Positions 35,818-44,843 are shown, counted from the first letter of the stretch. The stretch is 64,000 bases of DNA from Deinococcus aquiradiocola (GCF_014646915.1 NZ_BMOE01000003.1:186001-250000); one strand, 5' to 3'. Notes: generated from the letters alone by a model not told the origin. Translations and numbers: made by a program.

Positions 35818-35955
35818 CCACGGCGTGAACCCGCTTCAGCCCGTCCCCCGGCCACGCCTGGAAGGGCGGGCGGCCGGACGCCGCAGCAGACCCTCCGGAA
35901 GGCGGACCGGACCGTGCCGCCCGGCTGTGCCGGGCGGCACCAGGGAGGCCAGACC

Positions 35956-36987
35956 ATGAAATCCACTCCCGACCTTCCGGTGTACCCGCCGCAGCGCCTG
36001 CGCACCCTGTCCCTGGGGACGCGCTGGCCGTCCGCGGTCTTCGTTCCCCAGATCGCGGTGCTGGCGTTGCTCGTCAGCTGGCTGCTCGCCCCGGCGGCAC
36101 TGGAACACCTGATGTACCTGCCGCTGCTGGTGAGCACCGTGCTGTTCGGCATTCCGCACGGGGCGCTCGACCACCGGGTTCCGGGCCGGATGGGCTGGGC
36201 CTGGGGTCGCCGTCCACGGCTGGTCCGGCTGTACCTGCTGGGGTACGCCCTCCTGGCGGCAGCGACCCTGGGGGGCTGGCGGCTCGCTCCGGACGCGGTG
36301 TACTGGGGGTTCCTGCTCGTGTCGCTGCTGCACTGGGGGCAGGGTGACCTGCACCATCTGGAAGCCGTCCAGGGTCGGGGACGGGCCGGACCGTGGAGTG
36401 CCCCGCTGACCCTGCTGGCGCGCGGCAGCCTGCCGATCCTGCTGCCCCTGCTGGTGTTCCCGGACTGGTTCGCCCGGCTGGCGGCAGGACTTCACCGGGT
36501 GTTCGGAGTGCCCGTGCCGTCCGGGCCGCTCTTGAGCGGGCCAGTGACCGCAGCACTCGCCGCTGCACTGGTGGTGCTGCTGCTGGCCTACGTGGCCGAT
36601 ACGCTCGTGTCGAGCCGCGCCGTCCTGCAGGAGCTGGGCGAGACCGGCATGCTGCTGGCCGTGTTCGCGCTGGTGCCCGCGCCACTGTCGATCGGTCTTT
36701 ACTTCTCGCTGTGGCACGCCTGGAGGCACCTGGGCAGGCTCCTGACCCTGCCCGCAGGCCCTCAGGCCGGGGCGGCCAGCGTGCGGCGACTGGCACTCGA
36801 CCTGCTGCCGATCACGGTGATCGCGCTCGGCATGCTCGCCGCCCTGTACGTCTGGGCCGCTCCGCGGGTCCAGGGGACCGAAACGTTCGCCGCGCTGTAC
36901 CTGGCCCTCATCGCGGCCCTGACCCTGCCGCACGCGCTGCTCGTGGCGCTGATGGACCTCCCGGCCCTCAGGGTCGCCGGGGACTGA
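35956..36987 (+). CDS. blh: Brp/Blh family beta-carotene 15,15'-dioxygenase
   Basis: 343 aa, integral membrane. It cleaves beta-carotene into two retinals, the chromophore of the neighbouring rhodopsin. Histidine motifs of the family are present: FGIPHGALDHR, LLHWGQGDLHH, FSLWHAWRHLG and LTLPHALLVALMD. About nine membrane segments. GGGAGG lies 7 nt before the ATG. Convergent to the lactonase gene. Confidence 0.92.
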   Translation: MKSTPDLPVYPPQRLRTLSLGTRWPSAVFVPQIAVLALLVSWLLAPAALEHLMYLPLLVSTVLFGIPHGALDHRVPGRMGWAWGRRPRLVRLYLLGYALLAAATLGGWRLAPDAVYWGFLLVSLLHWGQGDLHHLEAVQGRGRAGPWSAPLTLLARGSLPILLPLLVFPDWFARLAAGLHRVFGVPVPSGPLLSGPVTAALAAALVVLLLAYVADTLVSSRAVLQELGETGMLLAVFALVPAPLSIGLYFSLWHAWRHLGRLLTLPAGPQAGAASVRRLALDLLPITVIALGMLAALYVWAAPRVQGTETFAALYLALIAALTLPHALLVALMDLPALRVAGD

Positions 36988-37039
36988 AGGGGACTCCGTG
37001 CCCCGAGTGGCACACCGACGGTTTTCTGACGCTTCATGC

Positions 37040-37073
37040 CGGGCAGGAGGGTGCGGCTGACCACGCCTGCCCG
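37040..37073. terminator. Possible terminator hairpin between convergent genes
   Basis: 8-bp stem CGGGCAGG/CCTGCCCG with an 18-nt loop, between the Blh and lactonase stops. Confidence 0.35.
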
Positions 37074-37112
37074 CTCCCGGAATCACTTTCAGGCGCGGGC
37101 CACGGTGCCGGG

Positions 37113-38192
37113 TCAGGGCAGGAAGGCGAAGCAGGCGGGCGTCGGGCACGGGAAGGTCCTGCCGTCCGCGAGGTGACCCGTTTCCGGATCCCGGCGGTAC
37201 ACGGCGAGCGTGGACGAGTCCTGGTTGCCCACGATCAGGAAGCGGCCGTCCGGGCTGAGGACGTGCGCGCGTGGCGTCCTGCCGAGCGTCGGGACGGCCT
37301 GGATGGCGCTCAGGGAGGTGGCCGTCCCGGTCGCGGGGTCCCCGGTGCCGGTGGCGAGCACGTGCAGTTCGTCGCTTCCGCGCGAGGCGACGTACGCGAA
37401 GCGGCCGTCTGGGCTGACGGCCACGCTGCTCGCGTCCGCCTTCGCCCCGGCGGGGACGGGCAGCGGGAGGACCTGCAGGGTGTGCGGGGCGCCCGTGTCC
37501 GGGTCACGGGCGAGCAGGGCGACGCTGGCCGTGAGTTCCAGCGTGAGGACCGCGTGCCGTCCGTCCGGCGTGAAGGCCAGGTGACGCGGCCCGCTGCCGG
37601 GCGGCAGGGTGAGCGTCCCCGCAGGGGTGCCCGGGGCGGCCCGCAGGTCGACCGTCCACACGCGGTCGCTGCCGAGGTCCGGCACCCAGGCGTGGCGGCC
37701 GTCCGGGCTGACGGTGACGCTGTGCGGGTGCGGGGCGTCCTGCCGGGACGCGTCCGGGCCGTGGCCCTGCACGTGCGCGAGGACCTGTGCCTCGTCCGGC
37801 TGCCCGTCCGTGCCGAGCGTGAAGCGAGCGAGGGCCGCGCCGATCCCGTAGTTCACGCACAGCAGCGCGGCGCGCGCGGCGTCCAGTTCGGCGTGGACCG
37901 GGTACGCACCGCCGCTGGCGCGCGTGACGAGGTGCCGCGCCGTGCCGTCCGGCCCGAGCCGGTACGCGCGGACCTCGCCGGGGTCGAGTTCGTGCACGGT
38001 GTACAGCACCTCTCCGTCCGGGTGCAGGGCCAGCCAGGTGGGGTTCGGGGCTTCCAGCAGCGTGCCGAGCGGCGTGACCTCGCCGGAGTGCAGGTCGAGG
38101 CGGTGGCGGGTGACGCCCAGCCCGTCCGGGTGCGGCACGTGCCCCTCGGGGCGGGTGTAGCTCCCGACGAGGAAGTCCAGGTGGGTCGTCAC
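37113..38192 (-). CDS. Lactonase-family seven-bladed beta-propeller (6-phosphogluconolactonase-like)
   Basis: 359 aa. The start FLVGSYTRPEG and repeated blade motifs (WLALHPDGEVLYTV, HSVTVSPDGRHAWVPDL, HLAFTPDGRHAVLTLE, SVAVSPDGRFAYVASRGSDEL, AHVLSPDGRFLIVGNQDS) are typical of the family including YbhE/Pgl. It may hydrolyse a sugar lactone in the cytoplasm; members also have other roles. The GTG overlaps the stop of the SDR gene (4 nt). Confidence 0.82.
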   Translation of the reverse strand: MTTHLDFLVGSYTRPEGHVPHPDGLGVTRHRLDLHSGEVTPLGTLLEAPNPTWLALHPDGEVLYTVHELDPGEVRAYRLGPDGTARHLVTRASGGAYPVHAELDAARAALLCVNYGIGAALARFTLGTDGQPDEAQVLAHVQGHGPDASRQDAPHPHSVTVSPDGRHAWVPDLGSDRVWTVDLRAAPGTPAGTLTLPPGSGPRHLAFTPDGRHAVLTLELTASVALLARDPDTGAPHTLQVLPLPVPAGAKADASSVAVSPDGRFAYVASRGSDELHVLATGTGDPATGTATSLSAIQAVPTLGRTPRAHVLSPDGRFLIVGNQDSSTLAVYRRDPETGHLADGRTFPCPTPACFAFLP

Positions 38193-38929
38193 GCGCCGGG
38201 ACCGCCGTGGGCCTGCAGGCGTGCCAGGACGCTGCGGGCGTACACTTCGGGCGCGCCGGTCTGCAGGGCCTCCACGATCAGGGCGCCGGCCGATTCGGCG
38301 CTGTCGCCGTGCCGGTATCCGGCGGCGCGGTCCGGGGTGCTGCCGACCGAGTTGCGGCCGAAGTCGGTGTCGGTCATGCCGGGGTGGACGAGGCTGACGG
38401 TGATGCCGTCCGGCGCGAGTTCCTCTCTGGCGATGAGGGTCAGGTTGTTGAGGGCGTGCTTGGTGGACGAGTACGGGGCGAGGCCCGGCACGAGCGTCTT
38501 GGTGGTGCCGGAACTGACGTTCACGATGCTGCCGCCGCCCTGCAGCCGCATGAGGGGCACGACGGTCTGCATGGCGTTCAGGATGCTGACGACGTTCAGG
38601 TCGAAGAGCTGCCGGTACGCGTCGAGCGAGGCGTCCATGACGGGGACGTGCATGCCGCGGCCGGCGTTGTTGACGAGCGCGTCGATGCGGCCGTAGTGGG
38701 CGTGCGTGCGGGCGATCATGTGCCGCACGGCGAGGTCTTCGAGCATGTCGGTCGGCACGGCGAGGGAGCCGGGCAGTTCGGCCTGGATGGCCTGCAGGGT
38801 GCTGGCGCTGCGGGCGGCGAGGGCGACGCGGGCGCCCTGGGCGGTGAGGAGGCGGGCGGCGGCGAGGCCGATGCCGCTCGACGCGCCGGTGACGAGCACC
38901 ACTTTCCCGGTGAGGTCCATACCCTGCAT
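38189..38929 (-). CDS. Short-chain dehydrogenase/reductase
   Basis: 246 aa from the ATG at 38929 (GGAG 7 nt upstream); the ATG at 38920 is an alternative. Rossmann motif VLVTGASSGIGLAAA, NNAGRG, catalytic Ser in VNVSSGTTK and YSSTKHALNN with Tyr and Lys. NAD(P)-dependent; the substrate cannot be deduced. Two-gene operon with the lactonase, so a sugar or lactone pathway is possible. Confidence 0.88.
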   Translation of the reverse strand: MQGMDLTGKVVLVTGASSGIGLAAARLLTAQGARVALAARSASTLQAIQAELPGSLAVPTDMLEDLAVRHMIARTHAHYGRIDALVNNAGRGMHVPVMDASLDAYRQLFDLNVVSILNAMQTVVPLMRLQGGGSIVNVSSGTTKTLVPGLAPYSSTKHALNNLTLIAREELAPDGITVSLVHPGMTDTDFGRNSVGSTPDRAAGYRHGDSAESAGALIVEALQTGAPEVYARSVLARLQAHGGPGA

Positions 38930-39044
38930 TGTGCCACTCCGCGCCGGACGAGGCGGGCCGGGCCGGGGAGCGTGGAAGGGGCGTGCTGCGGCCTGCCGGG
39001 GAGGGTGGGGGTGAGCGTACCGCCGGGAGTTCAACGGGAACCGA

Positions 39045-39092
39045 AATTCTGAGAGAATTCCGCTTGACACAGAGCGCCGCAGAGGGCATGGT
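39045..39092 (+). promoter_or_regulatory. Promoter with adjacent palindrome
   Basis: -35 TTGACA (39064-39069), a 17-nt spacer and -10 CATGGT (39087-39092). The start codon GTG at 39099 follows 6 nt later, leaderless-like. Just upstream is a perfect palindrome AATTCT-GAG-AGAATT (39045-39059), a candidate operator that could also serve the divergent SDR gene. Confidence 0.55.
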
Positions 39093-39098
39093 GTGCGG

Positions 39099-39449
39099 GT
39101 GAATTTCGTGGTGGTCGCCGTGTGGGCGTACGTGGGGTGGGGCGTCATGAGCGGCGTCAGGCAGCTCGGGCGGGAGGCGCGCGGCAACGGACCGATGCGC
39201 GAGGCGGGCGCGGCGCAGCTGCTCGGGCGGCTCTTCACGCTGATGGTCGTCCACGGTCTGCTGTGGCCCGCCTTCACGCTGCGCCTGCCGCACAGGCGCC
39301 GAAAAGGCGCCGGACGCGGGGGCCGGACCGCCCGCCGACCGCGCGCGCGCCGCACCACTTCACCGGGCCGCGCCAGACGCGCGGCGAAGCCGGAGGTCGG
39401 CGCGGGCGTCCGCCGGCGCACCCCGGCAAAACGCCGCAGGCCCGCCTGA
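39099..39449 (+). CDS. Small membrane protein with long basic tail
   Basis: 116 aa from the GTG at 39099; a GTG 6 nt earlier is equally in frame. Two hydrophobic segments (FVVVAVWAYVGWGVMSGV and LFTLMVVHGLLWPAFTL) are followed by about 50 residues that are mostly Arg, Lys, Ala and Pro (RRRKGAGRGG, TPAKRRRPA). The tail could bind nucleic acid or acidic lipid. No family recognised; the good promoter supports expression. Confidence 0.5.
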   Translation: MNFVVVAVWAYVGWGVMSGVRQLGREARGNGPMREAGAAQLLGRLFTLMVVHGLLWPAFTLRLPHRRRKGAGRGGRTARRPRARRTTSPGRARRAAKPEVGAGVRRRTPAKRRRPA

Positions 39450-39476
39450 GCCGCCGGTCGCACAGGACAGGTGAGC

Positions 39477-39890
39477 CTACGGCGTGGGCGTGATCGCCAC
39501 GTCCCGCCAGTAGTTCAGGAGCTTCTGCACGTCCGCGAAGAACTCCAGCACGTCGAGCGGCTTGGTGACGTAGGCGTTCGCGCCCGCCTCGTAGCAGCGG
39601 TCCACGTCCTCCGGCGACGCGGAGTTCGTGAGGATCACGACCGGCACCGCGCGCAGCAGCGGGTCGCGCTTCATGACGCGCAGCACCTCCAGGCCGTTCA
39701 TGCGCGGCATGTTCAGGTCGAGCAGCACCAGGCCCGGCACGTCCCGCTCGTCCCGGAGCGCGGCGATGGCTTCCACGCCGTCCCGCGCGAGCTGCATCCG
39801 GAACGGCTGGTCGCTCATCAGGCAGGCCTCCTCCATCAGCATCGCCTCGTTCGCGTTGTCTTCCACCAGCAGGACCGTGAAGTCAGGCAT
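39477..39890 (-). CDS. Single-domain response regulator (Rcp/CheY type)
   Basis: 137 aa receiver only. VLLVEDNANEAML, LVLLDLNMPRMNGLEVL (phosphoacceptor Asp), VVILTNSAS and YVTKPLDVLEF. The EDN start and C-terminal extension are typical of Rcp1-like receivers that partner phytochromes. It overlaps the hybrid kinase gene by 8 nt. Last gene of the phytochrome operon. It has no output domain and probably works by protein contact or phosphotransfer. Confidence 0.88.
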   Translation of the reverse strand: MPDFTVLLVEDNANEAMLMEEACLMSDQPFRMQLARDGVEAIAALRDERDVPGLVLLDLNMPRMNGLEVLRVMKRDPLLRAVPVVILTNSASPEDVDRCYEAGANAYVTKPLDVLEFFADVQKLLNYWRDVAITPTP

Positions 39891-41376
39891 GCGCGGCCCT
39901 CCGGGCGTCCAGGGCGGGCAGGGTGAACAGGAAGGTGCTGCCCTCGCCCGGCGTGGACTCCACCCAGATGCTCCCGCCGAGGCGTTCCACAATGCGGCGG
40001 CACACCGACAGCCCGATCCCGTTCCCGGGGTACGCCTTGCGGGAATGCAGGCGCTGGAACAGCGCGAAGATCTGGTCACTGTACTGGGGGTCCATACCGA
40101 GGCCATTATCGCTCACGCGCAGCGTCCAGGTGTCCCCCGTGCGTTCGGCCGTCACGTGAACGACGGGCGGCACGCCGGGCCGCCTGAATTTCAGGGCGTT
40201 GCCGAGCAGGTTCAGGAAGAGTTGCGTCATCAGGGCCGCGTCGGCCTGCACGGTCGGGAGGGCGCTGTGGGTGACGGTCGCGTTCGCCTCGCGCAGCGAG
40301 ACCTGCAGGTCCTGCAGGACCGTGGCCAGCAGCCGGTCGAGGTCGCAGGCGGCCTGCACGGGTTCCTCCTGCCCGATGCGCGCGAAGCCGAGCAGGTCCT
40401 CGATCAGGCGGTACAGGCGGCCCGCACCTTCCGTCACCTGCGCGAGGTACGTCTGGCCGCGCGCGTCGAGCATCGGACCGTAGCGCTGGTCAATGAGCTG
40501 CGTGTAACTGGAGATGGTCCGCAGCGGTTCCTTGAGGTCGTGCGACGCGACGTACGCGAACTGTTCCAGGTCGCGGTTGGATCGGCGCAGGTCCTCAGTG
40601 CGCTCCAGGACGCGGCGCTCCAGCGTTTCCCGCAGGTCGCGTTCCTGCTCGTGCGCGGTCGCCCGCCCGAGGGCCTGCGCGCACACGCCCGCGAAGGTCT
40701 CGGTCAGGGCGTCGTCCGGGACGCCGTGAAGATCCGGGAAATGCAGGTGCAGGAGGGCGTCCTCACCGAGCGGGAGCTGCTGCATCTGCCCGCCGGGCGC
40801 GGGGTTGCCATGCGAGACGTCCGGCTGGCCGGGCACGGTGACGCGGGCGTGGTCCGCCCCGAGCGTCTCGGCGCACTGCGCGCAGACCTCCATGACGTCC
40901 ATGAGGCGGGTCGCGGCGTTCAGCCGGACCAGCAGGCCCTGCAGCGCAGCGGTGCGGCGGGACGCGCGCGCGACCTCCTGCTCCAGCCGGTAGCGTTCCA
41001 CGGCCTGCTCGACCGCGTGCCGCAGTTCGGGCGCGCCCAGACGGTCCTTGACGAGGTAGTCCTGCGCGCCGCCCTTCATGGCGTTCACGGCGACGCGCTC
41101 GTCACCCAGGCCCGTCAGCATCACGACCGGGCAGGTGCCCCGCACCTCGGCCAGCACCTCCAGGCCCGTCAGGTCCGGCAGGAGGTAATCGAGCAGCAGG
41201 CAGTCGGGCGCGGAGGCCTGCAGCGCCGCGAGGGCCGGTTCGCCCAGCGCGTACGTCTGCACGGTCACGTCCTGGCCGGGCCAGGTGAGCAGGTGACGCA
41301 GGTACACGCTCAGGTCGTCGGGGTTGTCCTCGACGATCATCAGGCGCAGCGGGAGGGGTTGCGCTGCGTCCGTCAC
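39883..41376 (-). CDS. Hybrid histidine kinase: receiver - GAF-like - HisKA/HATPase
   Basis: 497 aa. Residues 10-125: receiver (MIVEDNPDDLSVYL, LLLDYLLPDLTGLEVL, MLTGLGDERVAV). Residues 140-250: GAF-like region. A coiled coil (RDLRETLERRVLERTEDLRR) leads to the HisKA box YVASHDLKEPLRTISSY and HATPase motifs LFLNLLGNALKF, VSDNGLGMDP and GNGIGLSVCRRIVERLGG. It can accept phosphate at its N-terminus from the phytochrome pathway and pass signals through its own kinase. GTG start overlaps the upstream receiver gene. Confidence 0.9.
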   Translation of the reverse strand: MTDAAQPLPLRLMIVEDNPDDLSVYLRHLLTWPGQDVTVQTYALGEPALAALQASAPDCLLLDYLLPDLTGLEVLAEVRGTCPVVMLTGLGDERVAVNAMKGGAQDYLVKDRLGAPELRHAVEQAVERYRLEQEVARASRRTAALQGLLVRLNAATRLMDVMEVCAQCAETLGADHARVTVPGQPDVSHGNPAPGGQMQQLPLGEDALLHLHFPDLHGVPDDALTETFAGVCAQALGRATAHEQERDLRETLERRVLERTEDLRRSNRDLEQFAYVASHDLKEPLRTISSYTQLIDQRYGPMLDARGQTYLAQVTEGAGRLYRLIEDLLGFARIGQEEPVQAACDLDRLLATVLQDLQVSLREANATVTHSALPTVQADAALMTQLFLNLLGNALKFRRPGVPPVVHVTAERTGDTWTLRVSDNGLGMDPQYSDQIFALFQRLHSRKAYPGNGIGLSVCRRIVERLGGSIWVESTPGEGSTFLFTLPALDARRAAHA

Positions 41377-41813
41377 GCCTCCACCGGCGCTTCAGGCAGC
41401 ACCGCCACGCCCAGCCAGAACTCGAAGAGCCGCCCGAGCTGCTCGGTGTACTTCTCGAAATTCACGGGTTTCAGCATGTAGCTGTTCACGCCGCTCTGGT
41501 AGCAGGCGGCCACGTCGCGCGGGTTGCTGGACGTGCTGAGCACCACGACCGGCACGCGCCGCAGGGTGGGCGTCGCCTTGAGTTCCGCGAGCACCTCGCG
41601 GCCGTCCGTGCCGGGCAGGTTCAGGTCCAGCAGCACCAGGCTCGGCCAGACGGCCTCGGTGTACGGCCCGCGTCCGAACAGCGCGTCGAGCGCGTCGTCG
41701 CCGTCCAGGCAGCGCAGCACGCGGTCCGTGCGTCCCAGCTTGCGCATCGCCCATTCGAGCGCCATGAAATCCTCGTCACTGTCTTCCACCACCAGCACCG
41801 GTCCCACCTTCAT
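41373..41813 (-). CDS. Single-domain response regulator downstream of the phytochrome (BphR type)
   Basis: 146 aa. VLVVEDSDEDFMAL, LVLLDLNLPGTDGREVL with the phosphoacceptor Asp, VVVLSTSSNPRD and SYMLKPVNFEKY. The position directly after bphP and the Rcp-like C-terminus identify it as the likely cognate receiver. The ATG overlaps the bphP stop (ATGA). Confidence 0.88.
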   Translation of the reverse strand: MKVGPVLVVEDSDEDFMALEWAMRKLGRTDRVLRCLDGDDALDALFGRGPYTEAVWPSLVLLDLNLPGTDGREVLAELKATPTLRRVPVVVLSTSSNPRDVAACYQSGVNSYMLKPVNFEKYTEQLGRLFEFWLGVAVLPEAPVEA

Positions 41814-44089
41814 GCCTCCAGGGTAAAGCAGAAGGTGCTGCCCTGACCGTACACGCTGTTCACCCACAGTTGACCGCCGTGGCGTTCCACGATCTTGCGG
41901 GCGATGGTGAGGCCCGCGCCGGTCCCGCCGCCGAACTGGTCGCGGGCGTGCAGGCGCTTGAAGATCCGGAAGATGTTCTCGAAGTGCCGCTCCTGGATAC
42001 CGATGCCGTTGTCACGGACGTACAGGATGGTGGCCTGCGGCGACACGCCGTCCGGGACGCGCAGGTCACCGCGCTCGTCCGGTGCGAGCGCGCCGAGTTC
42101 GATGAAGCGTTCGGGCTTGTCGGTGTACTTCACGGCGTTCGCGACGAGGTTGCTGAACACCTCCAGCAGCCGCACGCGGTCGTGCGGCATGCTGGGGAAG
42201 GTGCCGTGCCAGCGGATCTCGACGCCGTCCTGCTCCAGGCGGGGGCGCAGGATGTCGACCGCGTCGCGCGCGACGACGCCGACGTCGCCGTTGATGAAGC
42301 TCAGGTCCACGCGGCCCACGCGGGAGTACAGCAGCAGCGAGTCGATCAGGTCCTCCATGCGCTGCGTGAGGCGCACCAGCGTACGGAGTTTCGACACGCC
42401 GTCCTCGTCGAGGCGGTGCTCGTACGCCTCCATCAGGAAGGTGGAGTAGTTGTGCAGGCCGCGCAGCGGTTCCTTGAGGTCGTGCGACGCGATGTACGCG
42501 AACGAGTCCAGCTCGGTGTTCGAGCGTTCCAGTTCCTCGTTGAGCGCGCTGACGCGTTCGGTGCTGCGCAGCACGACCGAGATGATCGAGTGCCGCAGTT
42601 CCTGCGCGGCCAGCACTTCCGCCTGCTGCCAGTCGCGGCTGCGGCCCCGCACGGTCTCCTGCCACGCCGCGAAGCTCTTGCGGGGCGAGAGGCGCTCCTG
42701 CCCGTCCGGGCCGGGCGTGGCGACCTTGGTGGGGTCGCCGCCCCACAGCACGGTCTGCAGTTCCTCGGGGCGGAACCACATCACGTAGTCGCGCCGCCCG
42801 CGTGAGATCTGCACCGACAGCAGGCCGCTCGCGACGTCCGCGTAGGCCTGCGCGGGCGGGTACTCGTCCGGCAGGCCGCTGGTGTGCAGCACCTCGGCGT
42901 CCGCGTTCACGGACAGCCATTCGGTCAGGGCGCGCACCTCGTCGCGGGTCGGGGTGACGCCCAGCAGCACCACCTCGCTGTTCAGGCAGATGGCGGCGCC
43001 CGGCGCGTCCACGAAGTCCAGCAGGTTGAAGTCATGCCGGATGAGGCCCTCGACGAGGTCGCGTTCCTCGGCCATCAGTTCCACGAACTTCGCCTGCGCG
43101 GACTTCAGCTGCAGGCGGTACGTCTGCAGCTGCTGCTCGGCCTTGGCGCTCAGCTGCACGCTCAGGAACTGCCCGAGGAACTCGCAGCCGCTGCGCACGT
43201 CGTACGGCAGCAGGCGCGGCGTGGCGTGGTGGCAGGCGATCAGGCCCCACAGCTGGTCGCCGTCCAGCAGGCTGATGCTCATGCTGGCCGCGACGCCCAT
43301 GTTCGCGAGGTACTCCAGGTGGATGGGGCTCACGCTGCGCAGCACGCTGTACGTCATGTCGAGCGGCGCGTCGTGGTCCGGCAGGGCCAGCATCGGAACG
43401 GGCGTGTAGCGGGCGTCCGAGATGATGCGCAGCATGCTCTTGACGTACATGGCGCGCGCCTGCCGGGGAATGTCGGACGCGGGGTAGCGCAGGCCCAGGT
43501 AGGGCGTCATGGCGGGGCTCGCGGCCTCCGCGACGACGGTGCCGGTGCCGTCCTCCGCGAAACGGTACACCATCACGCGGTCGAAGCCGGTGAGGGCCTG
43601 CACCTCGCGCGCCGCGACCTCGCAGCACTCCTGCACGCTGCCGGTGGCGCTCAGGCGCGTCAGGCTGCGCTTCACGGCCGGGTACACGTCGGCGCTCACG
43701 GCGCGGGCCGTGCCCTCGAACTCCAGCACGGTCTGCTCGCCGCGCCGGTGCGCGATCACGTCGTAGGGGCCGCGTTCCTGCACGCGGGCACTCAGGAGGT
43801 ACAGGGGGTTGTCGCGCAGGTCCTCGGTGCGTTCGGCGTGCAGGACGCGTTCGGCCACGTCCGGCGCGAGGAGTGCCGTGAGCGGCTGGCCGAGCAGCGC
43901 CGACACCTCCAGCCCGAAGAGGTCGGCGGTGTTCGCGCTCGCCTGCACGATCCGGCCCTGCTGCAGCACGAGCATCGCGCCGTGCGGCTGGATGGAGCCC
44001 GGCACGTGGATCGGTTCGCGGTCGCAGCTCGTGAGGTCCACGTCCTGCTGGCCCTTCAGGCGGGCCGGGACCGGGGTGGGCTCGGTCAT
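41810..44089 (-). CDS. bphP: Bacteriophytochrome histidine kinase
   Basis: 759 aa, close to DrBphP of D. radiodurans. PAS-GAF-PHY photosensory core: Cys22 (DLTSCDREPIH) is the biliverdin attachment site, GAF contains YPASDIPRQARAMY, and the PHY tongue contains SPRKSFAAW. The HisKA box is YIASHDLKEPLRGLHNY; HATPase motifs are NLVANAVKY, VRDNGIGI and GGGTGAGLTIARKIVERHGG. It senses red/far-red light and phosphorylates receivers. The biliverdin comes from the haem oxygenase gene, which overlaps by 4 nt. Confidence 0.95.
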   Translation of the reverse strand: MTEPTPVPARLKGQQDVDLTSCDREPIHVPGSIQPHGAMLVLQQGRIVQASANTADLFGLEVSALLGQPLTALLAPDVAERVLHAERTEDLRDNPLYLLSARVQERGPYDVIAHRRGEQTVLEFEGTARAVSADVYPAVKRSLTRLSATGSVQECCEVAAREVQALTGFDRVMVYRFAEDGTGTVVAEAASPAMTPYLGLRYPASDIPRQARAMYVKSMLRIISDARYTPVPMLALPDHDAPLDMTYSVLRSVSPIHLEYLANMGVAASMSISLLDGDQLWGLIACHHATPRLLPYDVRSGCEFLGQFLSVQLSAKAEQQLQTYRLQLKSAQAKFVELMAEERDLVEGLIRHDFNLLDFVDAPGAAICLNSEVVLLGVTPTRDEVRALTEWLSVNADAEVLHTSGLPDEYPPAQAYADVASGLLSVQISRGRRDYVMWFRPEELQTVLWGGDPTKVATPGPDGQERLSPRKSFAAWQETVRGRSRDWQQAEVLAAQELRHSIISVVLRSTERVSALNEELERSNTELDSFAYIASHDLKEPLRGLHNYSTFLMEAYEHRLDEDGVSKLRTLVRLTQRMEDLIDSLLLYSRVGRVDLSFINGDVGVVARDAVDILRPRLEQDGVEIRWHGTFPSMPHDRVRLLEVFSNLVANAVKYTDKPERFIELGALAPDERGDLRVPDGVSPQATILYVRDNGIGIQERHFENIFRIFKRLHARDQFGGGTGAGLTIARKIVERHGGQLWVNSVYGQGSTFCFTLEA

Positions 44090-44670
44090 GCGACGGCCTC
44101 CCGGGGGACGTGCAGGCGCGTGAAGCCGGTGAAGGCGTGGCGTGCGCCGAGCACGGCGTCGTCACGGAAGGCGTCCGGGGCGGGGTCCGCCTCCCAGCGG
44201 GCCGTGATCAGCGTCCCGAAGGTCCGCCAGCGCAGCGCGGTGGCCGGGCCGTCCGCGCCGCCCGCCCCGAAGAACGCGAGGCCCTGTCCGGCCGGGAGCG
44301 GCAGGCGGGCCTGCAGGTGGCGGGCGATCACCTGGCCGCCCAGGCGGGCGCCCTCGGTGACGTACAGCGCGCCCCACGCCTGCCCTTCGCTCTGCAGGCC
44401 CAGCGGCGCGCCGGGCCCGGCGGGAGCCTTGACGCCCAGGGCGCTCAGGTCGCCGTGCAGCGCGGCGAGCGCGGTGAGCGGCAGGACAGCGGTGGTCTCG
44501 GCGGGCAGCCAGCGGCGCAGGTCGTCCTCGATCGGCGCGTACAGGGCCGCGAGGCCACACAGCAGCGCCACGTACCGGTCGAGCGTGAGGGCAGGGTCGA
44601 GGATGTTCAGGGACGCTTCCGCCTGCGCGTGCTGCGCGTGCGTGTGCGTCTTGAGGTCGGTGAGGATCAT
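44086..44670 (-). CDS. bphO: Biliverdin-producing haem oxygenase
   Basis: 194 aa from the ATG at 44670 (GGAGG 6 nt upstream). The N-terminal helix ILTDLKTHTHAQHAQAE carries the proximal haem His. LTLDRYVALLCGLAALYAPIE and GALYVTEGARLGGQVIARHL (distal helix) match the BphO/HmuO family. It opens haem to biliverdin for the phytochrome. First gene of the operon bphO-bphP-receiver-kinase-receiver. Confidence 0.92.
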   Translation of the reverse strand: MILTDLKTHTHAQHAQAEASLNILDPALTLDRYVALLCGLAALYAPIEDDLRRWLPAETTAVLPLTALAALHGDLSALGVKAPAGPGAPLGLQSEGQAWGALYVTEGARLGGQVIARHLQARLPLPAGQGLAFFGAGGADGPATALRWRTFGTLITARWEADPAPDAFRDDAVLGARHAFTGFTRLHVPREAVA

Positions 44671-44755
44671 GCGGGGCCTCCGGTGCGCCCGGACCCGGCG
44701 CGGCGGTCGGGACGGGCGAGGAACTCGGAACGGGGGGCGGGAGTCACGTGCCCGC

Positions 44756-44761
44756 ATGATA
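44756..44761 (-). promoter_or_regulatory. Candidate -10 of the bphO operon
   Basis: TATCAT (44761-44756, minus strand) matches TATAAT at five of six positions about 85 nt before the bphO start. No good -35 is visible, so an activator or alternative sigma factor would be needed. Confidence 0.3.
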
Positions 44762-44803
44762 GACGCTCCCTCTCACGGCCACCTGACGCGGAATCACAGG
44801 AAG

Positions 44804-44843
44804 GCCGGGCCGCCCGCCCCGGTGAGGAGGCGGGCGGCCCGGC
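44804..44843. terminator. 15-bp terminator hairpin between the PepSY gene and bphO
   Basis: Perfect stem GCCGGGCCGCCCGCC/GGCGGGCGGCCCGGC with a 10-nt loop. On the minus strand it lies 25 nt after the PepSY-protein stop. Confidence 0.75.
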
